Source: Tissierella creatinophila DSM 6911
Lineage (GTDB): Bacteria > Bacillota > Clostridia > Tissierellales > Tissierellaceae
Assembly: GCF_001940565.1 (NCBI RefSeq)
Contig: NZ_LTDM01000066.1
Span: 43,191 to 107,190, forward strand
Direction: 5' to 3'
Length of the DNA stretch: 64,000 nt
Position 1 is the stretch's first letter. Each line of letters starts with the position of its first letter. A program made the position numbers and the translations under genes. The notes under the pieces are model-generated. The model ran no database searches. It saw nothing but the letters and a program-made list of their open reading frames with translations, and was not told where the DNA came from. Positions 46,783 through 55,328 of this stretch are shown here, one piece after another.

Positions 46783-47781
46783 GTGAGCCAAGTTCTATCA
46801 CAACAAGAAATCGATAGTCTTTTAAATGCACTCAATACTGGAGAAATAGATCCAGAAAAATTAAAAGAAGAAGAAGAGATAAAAGTTAGAGCCTATGACT
46901 TTAGAAGACCTATAAAACTATCAAAAGAGTATACAAATACTCTTCATATGATATTTGAAAACTTTTCTAAAGTTGCATCTAACTTTTTAACAACACAACT
47001 AAGGCATGGTGTAAATATAACGGTTGGAGCAGTAGAACAGATGAGCTATGATGAGTTCATTCGTTCTATTCCCAAGTTTACACTCTTGACCTTATTTAGT
47101 GCTACAAACTTAAGTGGAACCCAGATGCTAGAAATAAACCCTCAGTTTTGTATACAAGCCATAGACCTTTTATGTGGTGGAGGAGCTGCAATAAACATGG
47201 AAAACTGGGAAAAAAAGGATAGATTTACTGATATAGAACTAGGAATGCTTGACGAAGTAGTAAAAAACATACTCAAATCATTTGAAAGAGCATGGAGCGA
47301 AATAATAGAGACAAAGACTAAAATTCTTTCCTTAGAGACAAACCCACAGCTAGGTCAAAGTATGTCTCCAAATGAACCAGTAATTCTTGCAAGCTTTACA
47401 GTTGAGATATTTAAATTAAAGAGCTTTATAAACATATGTATACCATATATCTCATTTGAAAATATATTAGATAAACTTAGCTTTAGAAACTGGTTTGACT
47501 TTGAAAAAGAAGTAAACGATAAAAGTAGAGATATAATCTCAAACAGTCTTATGTCAGCTCCAGTAGATCTTGAAGTAGTACTTGGAAGTTCAAACATCAC
47601 AGTTGAAGACTTTTTAGAGCTAGAACTTGGAGATATCATACAGCTAGATGTAAAATCAAAAGACCCACTAAAACTTTTTATAGAAGATAAACTTCATTTT
47701 CTTGTAAAACCAGGGAAAATTGAAGAAAAACTAGGAGTAGAGATACTTCAATTCATAGAAGAAGGTGAAATCGATGAGTGA
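46783..47781 (+). CDS. fliM: Flagellar motor switch protein FliM
   Basis: 332 residues from GTG 46783, preceded by GAGGGA. The CheY-P-binding N-terminal peptide (LSQQEIDSLLNAL) is present, followed by the CheC-like middle domain (ANFLTTQLR-like segment SNFLTTQLRHGVNI) and a C-terminal SpoA/FliN-like domain. It forms part of the rotor C-ring. Its last 8 bases overlap fliY. Confidence 0.95.
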   Translation: MSQVLSQQEIDSLLNALNTGEIDPEKLKEEEEIKVRAYDFRRPIKLSKEYTNTLHMIFENFSKVASNFLTTQLRHGVNITVGAVEQMSYDEFIRSIPKFTLLTLFSATNLSGTQMLEINPQFCIQAIDLLCGGGAAINMENWEKKDRFTDIELGMLDEVVKNILKSFERAWSEIIETKTKILSLETNPQLGQSMSPNEPVILASFTVEIFKLKSFINICIPYISFENILDKLSFRNWFDFEKEVNDKSRDIISNSLMSAPVDLEVVLGSSNITVEDFLELELGDIIQLDVKSKDPLKLFIEDKLHFLVKPGKIEEKLGVEILQFIEEGEIDE

Positions 47782-48895
47782 TAACTTTTTATCCCAAGAA
47801 GAAATAGATGCACTATTAAATAAAAACAATAGTAGCGAACCAGAACCAGAACCAGAACCCACAGATCAACTAGACAATATACAAATAGACATCATAGGAG
47901 AAGTAGGAAATATTTCCATGTCAACAGCAGCAACGACCCTTTCTTCTATACTAAATCATAGAGTCCTTATAACTACTCCTAGAGTATCCATAGTGCCATT
48001 TAAACAGGTAATCCAAGAATGTACTATACCAAAAGTTGTGGCAAACATAGAATTTAAAGAAGGGCTAAAGGGAGATAACTTCCTAATGGTCGACATAGGT
48101 GATGCAGCTATAATAGCAGACCTTATGATGGGTGGAGACGGAACAAATGCAAATCAAGAACTCACTGAACTTGAAATAAGTGCAGTAGCAGAAGCTATGA
48201 ATCAGATGATAGGTTCAGCTTCAACTTCTATGGCAACTATGTTAAATAGAACAATAGATATATTTCCACCAGATGTAAGTGTTTGGGAAGATGAAGATTC
48301 AGTAAATCATCCAATAAAAGATTCAGATGGCAATATATGTAAGATAGCATTTGATTTAACAGTAGAAGGACTTATACAAAGCGAGATAATGCAAATATAC
48401 ACTATGGAAACCGTAGAAAAGATAACAACTATAATGATGGGAGATACCCAAGAAACGGAAACGATAAAACAAGAAGAGCCATCTAAAGAGATAATAGAAC
48501 AACAAATAGAAGAAGATGAAATAGAACCAGAAGAGGTAAGAGATACTCCTAAAAAAGAAGAATCACAACAAAAGGTTGTAGTACAAAAACCTGTATTTCA
48601 AGATTTAAGTCCAGAAGGAGAAAAGAGAAAAGCCCCTAGAAACTTAGATCTAATAATGGATGTACCACTTGAATTTAGTGTAGTTCTTGGAAAGAGTAAA
48701 AAAACTATAAAAGAAGTTTTATCCTTTAACAATGGTTCAGTAATAGAATTAAACAAACTTGCAGATGAGCCTTTAGAGATATATGTAAATGGTAAACTAA
48801 TCGCTGAAGGAGAAGTTGTAATCATAAATGAAAACTTTGGAGTTAGAATTACAAACATATTAAGCAAAGAACAAAGAGTAAGAAATTTAAAATAA
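47774..48895 (+). CDS. fliY: Flagellar motor switch phosphatase FliY
   Basis: 373 residues from ATG 47774. It has an N-terminal CheY-P-binding peptide (LSQEEIDALL), a CheC-like domain with both phosphatase motifs (GEVGNISMSTAAT and AVAEAMNQMIG), an acidic linker rich in Glu (about 220-275) and a C-terminal FliN/SpoA domain (LDLIMDVPLEFSVVLG). It is a rotor protein that also dephosphorylates CheY-P, found in Bacillus and clostridia in place of a simple FliN. Confidence 0.94.
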   Translation: MSDNFLSQEEIDALLNKNNSSEPEPEPEPTDQLDNIQIDIIGEVGNISMSTAATTLSSILNHRVLITTPRVSIVPFKQVIQECTIPKVVANIEFKEGLKGDNFLMVDIGDAAIIADLMMGGDGTNANQELTELEISAVAEAMNQMIGSASTSMATMLNRTIDIFPPDVSVWEDEDSVNHPIKDSDGNICKIAFDLTVEGLIQSEIMQIYTMETVEKITTIMMGDTQETETIKQEEPSKEIIEQQIEEDEIEPEEVRDTPKKEESQQKVVVQKPVFQDLSPEGEKRKAPRNLDLIMDVPLEFSVVLGKSKKTIKEVLSFNNGSVIELNKLADEPLEIYVNGKLIAEGEVVIINENFGVRITNILSKEQRVRNLK

Positions 48896-48898
48896 AAC

Positions 48899-48925
48899 TT
48901 AAAGTTATAAAAAAACTTCCGATAT
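48899..48925 (+). promoter_or_regulatory. Sigma-D type promoter before flgM
   Basis: TTAA (48899-48902), or TAAA one base further on, is followed after 14-15 bases by TCCGATAT (48918-48925), identical in the -10 element to the site before cheW. It begins just after the fliY stop and would drive flgM-flgN-flgK-flgL-fliW-csrA. Confidence 0.65.
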
Positions 48926-48954
48926 AAAGAATAAGATAAAGAGGAGGAGTTTAT

Positions 48955-49254
48955 ATGAAAATCAATAACAACTATAATAACTATAATAAATATATAAAAG
49001 CATCTCAACAAAGAGATATCCCTAGAGAAGAAACAAAAACAAATAAAGAGAAAAATATAAATGTCCAAATCTCAAACTCTACAAGAAAACTAGTAGATTC
49101 TATGAAGGAAGTTAAAGAAAAAGGTATAAGTGAGAGAGTAGAAAACATTAGAAAAGCTATATTAAAAGGAAAATATGAAATAGATGATAAAACTATAGCT
49201 AAAAAAATAATGGATAATATCTACATTCAAGAGGGAGAAAGAATAGATGAGTAA
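48955..49254 (+). CDS. flgM: Anti-sigma-D factor FlgM
   Basis: 99 residues, charged, with a disordered-looking N-terminus and the FlgM C-terminal helix region (RVENIRKAILKGKYEIDDKTIAKKIM) that binds sigma-28/sigma-D. It would hold sigma-D inactive until the hook is complete. AGAGGAGGAG precedes ATG 48955. A sigma-D-type promoter lies just upstream, which would give negative feedback. Its end overlaps flgN by 8 bases. Confidence 0.9.
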   Translation: MKINNNYNNYNKYIKASQQRDIPREETKTNKEKNINVQISNSTRKLVDSMKEVKEKGISERVENIRKAILKGKYEIDDKTIAKKIMDNIYIQEGERIDE

Positions 49255-49609
49255 AAGAGAGTTTGTAAAGCATCTAGAATCTATAATAGAGCTTTTAAAT
49301 GAAGAAAAAAAGATTTTAGTAGAAAATAAAGGCGATGCTTTAACAGCAATAATAGAAAAAAAAGCCTTATATATAAATGATTTAGAAAAATTTAGAGGAA
49401 TAGATTTAGAAGATGAAAAAATAATGGGTCTTATAGAGGAGATTGATTCTTTACAAGAATTAAATCTCCTTTTAACTAGACAGGCACTTTCCTTTCAAGA
49501 TAATCTTTTAGAATCGCTTTCAAAGATAGCTAAAAATTCAAATACATATTCCAATATTGGAAGTTATGATAAAAAAACAAACATAAATATAATAGAAAAA
49601 GAAGTATAG
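49247..49609 (+). CDS. flgN: Flagellar export chaperone FlgN
   Basis: 120 residues, nearly all alpha-helical by composition, as in FlgN-family chaperones that bind FlgK and FlgL before export. Sequence conservation in this family is low; the placement between flgM and flgK, with an ATGA overlap with flgM, is the main support. Confidence 0.8.
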   Translation: MSKREFVKHLESIIELLNEEKKILVENKGDALTAIIEKKALYINDLEKFRGIDLEDEKIMGLIEEIDSLQELNLLLTRQALSFQDNLLESLSKIAKNSNTYSNIGSYDKKTNINIIEKEV

Positions 49610-49619
49610 GAGGGTTAAT

Positions 49620-51065
49620 ATGTCAGGAATATTTAGTTCAATGAATACAGCAACAAAAGGGCTTATGGCTCAACAGACAGCCCTTCATACAACAGGACAC
49701 AATATAGCAAATATAAATACAGAAGGATTTTCAAGACAAAGAGTAGATATGAAAGCAGACCGTGCCTACAACTATGGGGGTATAGGTCAGCTGGGAACCG
49801 GTGTAAGGATGGAATCTATAGTTAGAATGGTAGATAACCATGTAAGCAAGCAAATAAGAGCAGAAAATAGTACACTAAGCAGATTTGCAGAGAAATCTGA
49901 AGTAATAAATCAGCTAGAAGTAATCTTTAACGAACCATCTGATACAGGGCTAAACTTTAATATAGGCGAAATGTTTGATGCTTTCCAAGAACTGAGCAAA
50001 AACCCAGAAAATTTAAACTCCAAAACTTTAGTAGTAGAAAAACTTAAAACATTGACAGATACACTAAACCATATGGCAGGTCAAATAGAATCATTAGAAA
50101 GTGAAACCCACGCATCAATAGATAAAAACATCTTAGATTTCAACTCAAAAGTAGACGGATTAAATACACTAAACAAGCAAATATTCAATGTATCAATAAA
50201 AGGACAAATACCAAATGATCTATTGGATCAGAGAGATTTGATGCTTAAAGACTTAACTGCTATAGCAGATGTAAGTATAGATTTTGATAAGTATGGTAGA
50301 GTTGGTATTGAGATGGGTGGAAATAAGATACTTACTCAAGAAGGAGAGCAAAATGAGCTTAAATATGATAAATACGACAAGGATAATCCAAATAAAACAA
50401 GAGAAGTTAAACTAGTTAATAGCAAAGATAATAGTGAGGCTACTATAACTGTAACAAATGGCAGTTTATTAGGTAATATGGATGCTTTGAGAGATATAGA
50501 TAATTCTAAAAAGAACTTAGATAAGATGGCAAGTACTATGGCTCAAGCTATAAATAGAGTTCATGGACAATTAGAAGTTAAAGATCAAAATGGTAATTTA
50601 GTAGAAGCTGGTTTTATATTTACAGTGAAAGAGGGAAAAAACCCTGAGGATGCGGCTATGAATATAGAAATAAATAAAGCATTGGTATCAGACAACAGCC
50701 TTTTACAATCAGGTAAAAATGGCAACGAGGGTGATGGATCCCTTGCACTAGAACTTGCAGGGCTTAGAAATAAAAAACTTGGTGAAGATGGAAAGGAAGA
50801 CCAATCGGGAAACACTATAGGTGGAAGCTATAGAGATATAGTAATAAAAATAGGTATCTCCAAACAACACTCAGATAATATGGTAGAAAATCAAGAAGCT
50901 TTAACACAACAATTAGAAAATCGTAGAGAGTCTGTTTCTGGAGTATCTATAAACGATGAAATAACAAATGTAATAAAATTTCAAAAAGCATATGAAGCAA
51001 ATGCTAAAGTCCTATCAGCTCTTACAGAAATGTTAGATGTCCTTATCAATAGAACAGGGGTGTAA
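49620..51065 (+). CDS. flgK: Flagellar hook-filament junction protein FlgK
   Basis: 481 residues. The N-terminal SGIFSSMNTATKGLMAQQTA and GHNIANINTEGFSRQRVDM and the C-terminal IKFQKAYEANAKVLSALTEM are the D0/D1 helices of FlgK. It forms the first junction zone between hook and filament and is exported by the flagellar apparatus. AGGAGGG precedes ATG 49620. Confidence 0.95.
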   Translation: MSGIFSSMNTATKGLMAQQTALHTTGHNIANINTEGFSRQRVDMKADRAYNYGGIGQLGTGVRMESIVRMVDNHVSKQIRAENSTLSRFAEKSEVINQLEVIFNEPSDTGLNFNIGEMFDAFQELSKNPENLNSKTLVVEKLKTLTDTLNHMAGQIESLESETHASIDKNILDFNSKVDGLNTLNKQIFNVSIKGQIPNDLLDQRDLMLKDLTAIADVSIDFDKYGRVGIEMGGNKILTQEGEQNELKYDKYDKDNPNKTREVKLVNSKDNSEATITVTNGSLLGNMDALRDIDNSKKNLDKMASTMAQAINRVHGQLEVKDQNGNLVEAGFIFTVKEGKNPEDAAMNIEINKALVSDNSLLQSGKNGNEGDGSLALELAGLRNKKLGEDGKEDQSGNTIGGSYRDIVIKIGISKQHSDNMVENQEALTQQLENRRESVSGVSINDEITNVIKFQKAYEANAKVLSALTEMLDVLINRTGV

Positions 51066-51068
51066 AAA

Positions 51069-51983
51069 TTGAGAATAACAAATAATACAATGAATAATGC
51101 GTTTATAAACAATTTAAATAAAAACTTAAAAAATATGCAAAAAGCTCAAGAACAACTTACATCTTTAAAGAAAGTATCAAAGCCATCAGATGATCCTCTC
51201 TTAGTAGGAAAGATTCTCTCTATGAAGGACAATATAAAACAAAACGAACAATACAATTCAAATATAAGTGAAAGCCAAGGCTGGGTACAAACCCAAGATA
51301 CAGCCCTAGCTGATGTTACAAAGACTATGAATAGAATAAGAGATTTAATAGTTTACGGAGCAAATGGTTCATTAGCACAAAAGGATAGAGATGCCATAAC
51401 AGATGAAGTAAAGATGAAAGTTGGAGAAATAAAAGAGATCTTAAATACAAACTTTGATGGAAGATATATCTTTGGTGGACAAAAAACGGGAACTGCACCC
51501 TTTGAGGAAGGTGTAGATGGTAAACTTCAATATGTCGGAAGTGATGAAGATATAGAACGAGAAATCTCTCAAGGTGTTATTATAAAATTAAAAACAAACG
51601 GTGGAGATATAACAACTATTAAGGGTGAACCTTCACCTGATAAGGATCAAACTCTAGGAGATTTTCTACAAGAAGTAGTAGGAGCTATGGATAAAGGTGA
51701 AACTGATAAACTATCTAATGATCTTCTAGCAAAAGCAGATAAATTTATAGACAATATCCTAAGGGTAAGATCCAGTATAGGAGCTGTAGACAACAGACTA
51801 GAAGCTGCCCAAGAAAGAAATAAATCAGAAAACATAAATCTTACATCGGTACTATCAAGTAAAGAAGATATAGATATAGCTGAACAATATATGAAATATA
51901 CTATGATGTCAACAGCTTATCAAACATCACTTTCAGTAGGAGCAAAGATACTTCAGCCTAGTTTACTTGATTATCTAAGATAG
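51069..51983 (+). CDS. flgL: Flagellar hook-associated protein FlgL
   Basis: 304 residues from TTG 51069, a flagellin-like protein: RITNNTMNNAFINNLNKN at the N-terminus and a C-terminal coiled-coil end (IAEQYMKYTMMSTAYQTSLS). It makes the second junction zone, on which the filament grows. It starts three bases after flgK, with AGGGGTG as ribosome binding site. Confidence 0.94.
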   Translation: MRITNNTMNNAFINNLNKNLKNMQKAQEQLTSLKKVSKPSDDPLLVGKILSMKDNIKQNEQYNSNISESQGWVQTQDTALADVTKTMNRIRDLIVYGANGSLAQKDRDAITDEVKMKVGEIKEILNTNFDGRYIFGGQKTGTAPFEEGVDGKLQYVGSDEDIEREISQGVIIKLKTNGGDITTIKGEPSPDKDQTLGDFLQEVVGAMDKGETDKLSNDLLAKADKFIDNILRVRSSIGAVDNRLEAAQERNKSENINLTSVLSSKEDIDIAEQYMKYTMMSTAYQTSLSVGAKILQPSLLDYLR

Positions 51984-51992
51984 GAGAATGAT

Positions 51993-52430
51993 ATGGAGAT
52001 AAACACTAAATACCTTGGTAAAGTAAATATAGATAAAGAAAGCATCCTATCATTTCCCAATGGACTATTGGGACTTAAAGATAGCCAAAACTTTGTAACA
52101 ATAAACATGGAAGATATGCCTCACTTTAAATTTTTACAAGATATAGAAAATCCAAATATATCTTTTTTAACCATAAATCCATGGGAGTTTTTCCCAGACT
52201 ATGATATAGAACTTCCAGATAGTAGCTTAGAAAACATAAATATAAACCCAAAAGGTGAAAATCTCATGGAAATCTATGCTATAGTTACTTTAAACAAAGA
52301 GTTTAAAAAGAGCACAGCAAATCTCCTAGCCCCCGTAGTTATAAACCTAAAAGAAAAAAAGGGAAAGCAGTTTGTACTAAACAACTCCCCCTACACTACA
52401 AAACACCCCCTATTTAAGGAGGGTGAATAA
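51993..52430 (+). CDS. fliW: Flagellar assembly factor FliW
   Basis: 145 residues: INTKYLGKVNIDKESILSFP, GLLGLKDSQNFV and a C-terminal NLLAPVVINLKEKKGKQFVL are typical of FliW. In B. subtilis FliW binds cytosolic flagellin and, when free, sequesters CsrA so that flagellin mRNA can be translated. The csrA gene begins one base after its stop, and the flagellin leader in this window has matching CsrA-type hairpins. Confidence 0.94.
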   Translation: MEINTKYLGKVNIDKESILSFPNGLLGLKDSQNFVTINMEDMPHFKFLQDIENPNISFLTINPWEFFPDYDIELPDSSLENININPKGENLMEIYAIVTLNKEFKKSTANLLAPVVINLKEKKGKQFVLNNSPYTTKHPLFKEGE

Positions 52431-52431
52431 T

Positions 52432-52650
52432 ATGCTTATCTTAAATAGAAAAATAGGAGAATCTATAATAGTAGGAGAAGATATAGAAATAACTATTTTG
52501 GAAATAGAAGAAGGAAGAGTAAAGATAGGAATAGATGCACCAAGGGATATAAATATTTTAAGAAAAGAAATATATATAGATATAACAGAAGAAAACAAAA
52601 AATCTCTAGAAATAGATGGAGATGTACTAGATATATTGAAAAAATTATAA
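52432..52650 (+). CDS. csrA: Translational regulator CsrA
   Basis: 72 residues from ATG 52432 (MLILNRKIGESIIVGEDIEI), nine bases after AAGGAGG; an in-frame GTG at 52423 lies inside fliW. The RNA-binding features (first beta strand with Arg6-equivalent, and APRDINILRKEIY near residue 43) are intact. CsrA binds AnGGA loops near ribosome binding sites. Its probable target here is the flagellin leader at 62838-62872. Confidence 0.94.
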   Translation: MLILNRKIGESIIVGEDIEITILEIEEGRVKIGIDAPRDINILRKEIYIDITEENKKSLEIDGDVLDILKKL

Positions 52651-52665
52651 ATTTAAGACTAATAT

Positions 52666-52730
52666 AATACTTCCAAAATAGACTGTCTAATTAACTAGAA
52701 TTAGAACATCTACTTTTGAAGTATTTTTAT
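52666..52730 (+). terminator. Long imperfect hairpin terminator after csrA
   Basis: AATACTTCCAAAATAGA (52666-52682) pairs imperfectly with TCTACTTTTGAAGTATT (52709-52725), followed by TTT. The loop itself is partly self-complementary. It ends the flagellar operon. Confidence 0.6.
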
Positions 52731-52800
52731 TGCTTATAAGCTCTATATAATATATAATTAATTTAACAATAAATCGTAAACTCAAAAAGGAGGCTTTCAA

Positions 52801-53139
52801 TTGGATAATCAAGAATTTCAGAGACTAGTGCTTGAAAAATTAGATAATTTAACAGAAGGTCAACAAAATTTAGAAAAAAGACAATCTAGCCTAGAAAAAG
52901 GTCAAAATAGTTTATTAGAAAGGCAAACTAGCTTAGAAGAAGGTCAACTATCTTTAAAAAAAGAAGTTGAAAACATTAATAAAAAGCTAGATGCCGTAGT
53001 TGAGCAAACTGCTAACTTAACTGAATTTAAACAACAAGTACTAACTGAATTACAAGATATAAATTCAAATATATCAAGAATAGAAATAGCTACAGCAGAT
53101 AACTGGAGTGATATTGCTAGACTTAAAGCGGCTAAATAA
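52801..53139 (+). CDS. Coiled-coil protein, paralogue of the protein at 31328
   Basis: 112 residues from TTG 52801, after AAGGAGG. The ends match the 87-residue protein at 31328: NQEFQRLVLEKLDNL, VVEQTANLTEFKQQ and NWSDIARLKAAK. Between them lie more seven-residue repeats (LEKRQSS, LEKGQNS, LLERQTS, LEEGQLS). The expanding heptad array suggests length variation by unequal recombination. No signal or membrane segment is seen and the function is unknown. A terminator overlaps its stop. Confidence 0.7.
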   Translation: MDNQEFQRLVLEKLDNLTEGQQNLEKRQSSLEKGQNSLLERQTSLEEGQLSLKKEVENINKKLDAVVEQTANLTEFKQQVLTELQDINSNISRIEIATADNWSDIARLKAAK

Positions 53140-53172
53140 AAAGATTTGAAGAATTGTACTTCAAATCTTTTT
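53138..53172 (+). terminator. Intrinsic terminator after the second coiled-coil gene
   Basis: AAAAAGATTTGAAG (53138-53151) and CTTCAAATCTTTTT (53159-53172) form a perfect 14-base stem with a seven-base loop. The Rpn fragment begins at the very next base. Confidence 0.85.
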
Positions 53173-53486
53173 ATTCAGGAAAGAGTTTTGTTGAAGAAGA
53201 TTTAAAAGACATAATATAAAATGTTGAAAAGGCATATCCAGAAGGGAGTGGATTAATTGTGACTACTGCTGAAAGGCTTATAAAAGAGGGAATAGAAAAA
53301 GGCATGGAAAAAGGTGAAAAAGAAGGTAAAGTTGTAATTGCAATAAAACTATTAACTAAAAAGTTTGGTATATTACCAAGTGAAACTAAGGATAGAATAA
53401 AAAACTTAGATATTGAGACCTTAGATGTTTTAATAGATGGGATATTTGAGTATAATAGTTTAGATGATATTGAAAAATTCATATAG
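53173..53486 (+). pseudogene. Rpn nuclease 3' fragment, copy 1, with intact C-terminal ORF
   Basis: Homologous to the 3' end of the full Rpn gene at 57489, starting at the equivalent of 58167. A GAA-to-TAA change (around 53213-53217) breaks the upstream frame, and the nuclease domain is missing. From GTG 53259, after AAGGGAG, a 75-residue C-terminal ORF stays open (TTAERLIKEGIEKGMEKGEK). In other bacteria such C-terminal proteins made from internal starts act as antitoxins of the nuclease, so this could be a working orphan antitoxin rather than debris. Confidence 0.75.
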
Positions 53487-53539
53487 TTTAATATTAAGAA
53501 GAGAGCTAGATGTTCATGAGCTCTCTTCTTAATATTAAA
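53487..53539. terminator. Perfect 21-base hairpin after Rpn fragment 1
   Basis: The arms 53487-53507 and 53519-53539 are perfect complements (core AAGAAGAGAGCT) around an 11-base loop. A diverged version follows the full Rpn gene at 58510, so the duplication included the terminator. Confidence 0.75.
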
Positions 53540-53550
53540 TGGTTGAATAA

Positions 53551-53605
53551 AATATAAAAGAACTGTAATAAATTTTTATGGAATTTATTACAGTTCTTTT
53601 ATATT
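53551..53605. repeat. Perfect 24-base inverted repeat between convergent units
   Basis: The arms 53551-53574 and 53582-53605 are perfect complements with a seven-base loop (core AAAGAACTGTAATAAATT). It lies downstream of the Rpn fragment and, on the other strand, of the TudS-like gene. It could be a bidirectional terminator or a small mobile-element remnant. Confidence 0.65.
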
Positions 53606-53685
53606 AATTTAAACTTCTAACCAGATTCAAATCTATATTATAAGATAATTCTGTGATTATATATGGGGTTTATAATCGTTTTATG

Positions 53686-54240
53686 TTATTTATTTAAAAA
53701 TTCACTTATATCATTTAAAGAGCTATATACATCATTTTCATTTATAGCTACAAATGGAACTTCAATATTGTATTCCTCTAGATATCTTTTTAATTCTTCC
53801 ATGAAAATTCCAAGAGCCTTTATTTCCTTTAAATTTTTTATTTTATGGTCTATACTATCTTTGGAAGAAGAATCTCCTTCCCAGTCTCCTGAACAAGTCA
53901 GATTTACACCGCAACTTGGACTGCCGTCAATTCCTATAACACCTACTATCTTATAACCTGTATCTATATAGCTTTTTACTTGACCTATTATGAATTCGAG
54001 CATTTTTCTACAATTATTCCTGTAAAACAATGTATCAAATTGCTCTTTTACATGACCCCATCTTTTAATACCATATATTATCATCTCAGGACAAGGAAGC
54101 TGAATAATTCCTATTTCCTTTTCATCAATCATATCTATTAGCTCTTTAAAAATTCCTTGATATTGGCTTAATCCTTCTACCTTAGAATTAGAATTTAATA
54201 TACAATGAGATACCATTATAATTTTTCTACTTCTTTTCAA
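53686..54240 (-). CDS. TudS-related (DUF523-like) putative desulfidase
   Basis: 184 residues from TTG 54240, after GGAAGTGG; an in-frame TTG at 54285 overlaps the ATPase gene. Cysteines occur in SHCILNSNSK (Cys13), LPCPEM (Cys50) and GSPSCGVNLTC (Cys110, Cys116), the spacing of DUF523/TudS proteins that hold a [4Fe-4S] cluster. TudS removes sulfur from thiouracil. It is the last gene of an ABC importer operon (30 bases after the ATPase), so it may desulfurise the imported compound. The substrate is unproven. Confidence 0.75.
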   Translation of the reverse strand: MKRSRKIIMVSHCILNSNSKVEGLSQYQGIFKELIDMIDEKEIGIIQLPCPEMIIYGIKRWGHVKEQFDTLFYRNNCRKMLEFIIGQVKSYIDTGYKIVGVIGIDGSPSCGVNLTCSGDWEGDSSSKDSIDHKIKNLKEIKALGIFMEELKRYLEEYNIEVPFVAINENDVYSSLNDISEFLNK

Positions 54241-54269
54241 TTTTCCACTTCCTTTATAAAATTTTTCAT

Positions 54270-55283
54270 CTATAAATTTATACAAAAGCCTTTTTTCATT
54301 CTAAAATAAACGTACTCTCCCACCTCATAAAGTTTAGCTTCTGCATTAAGGACATCTATATCTAATAAGGTTTTATTTACATCAGCAGTATAACGTATAA
54401 TATTTCCTTGGGGAAGAATATCTTTGATACTTCCAGAAAGATAATAATGGTTATTATCTCTTATATATTCAACCCTAGAAATTTCAATAATTTCTGGTCG
54501 AATAACTATATTCTTATCACCCATATATTCCTGATTACTTAACTTGGAAAAGATTTTCCATGGTATAATATTATAATTACCTATAAAACTAGCGGCAAAA
54601 TTATTTATGGGTTTGCTATAGAGTTCAAAAGGGTTAGCAGATTGTTCTATTACTCCATCTTTCATTAAATGTATGGTATCTGACATCGTCATAGCCTCAT
54701 TCTGATCATGCGTGACAAAGATAGAAGTCATCTCAAGTTCTTTATGAATCTCTTTAATCTGAGATTGAAGAGATTTTCTAAGTTTTGCATCAATTGCACT
54801 TAATGGTTCATCTAGAAGAAGTACCTTTGGCCTTGTAACAATACATCGAGCCAGGGCTACCCTCTGTTGTTCTCCTCCGGAAAGTTGGGATGGATATTGT
54901 TTTTCTTTTTTAGTAAGATCAACCATTTTAATTGCTTCCTTTACACTTTGGTCTATACTATCCTTGTCCATTTTTTTCATTTTTAAGCCAAAGGCTATAT
55001 TATTATATACATTTAAATTAGGAAAAAGACTATACTGTTGAAAAATCATTCCTACATTTCTATCTCTTGGATTCATATGAGTTACTTCTATTCCATCAAG
55101 AAAAATTTTCCCCCTAGTAACTTGTTCCAATCCTGCAAGACATCGTAATAATGTACTTTTGCCACATCCAGAAGAACCTAGTAATGTTACAAATTCTCCT
55201 TTTTCAATTGAAAGATTGGTCTTTTTTAAAACATGATTGTCACCGTAGTATTTTTCTATATCTTGAAAAACTATATATGTCAT
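54270..55283 (-). CDS. ABC importer ATPase with C-terminal TOBE-like region
   Basis: 337 residues from ATG 55283, five bases after GAGGGA. Walker A is GSSGCGKS near residue 36; the signature is LSGGEQQR, Walker B VLLLDEPLSAID and the H-loop VTHDQNEA. About 100 residues after the ATPase domain resemble the TOBE region of PotA/CysA-type ATPases, unusual for the SsuB/TauB group expected with its partner genes. It powers the permease encoded at 56381. Confidence 0.88.
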   Translation of the reverse strand: MTYIVFQDIEKYYGDNHVLKKTNLSIEKGEFVTLLGSSGCGKSTLLRCLAGLEQVTRGKIFLDGIEVTHMNPRDRNVGMIFQQYSLFPNLNVYNNIAFGLKMKKMDKDSIDQSVKEAIKMVDLTKKEKQYPSQLSGGEQQRVALARCIVTRPKVLLLDEPLSAIDAKLRKSLQSQIKEIHKELEMTSIFVTHDQNEAMTMSDTIHLMKDGVIEQSANPFELYSKPINNFAASFIGNYNIIPWKIFSKLSNQEYMGDKNIVIRPEIIEISRVEYIRDNNHYYLSGSIKDILPQGNIIRYTADVNKTLLDIDVLNAEAKLYEVGEYVYFRMKKGFCINL

Positions 55284-55328
55284 ATTATCCCTCAAATTCA
55301 CTTCCCAATATTATTAGGAAGTTTTTAT

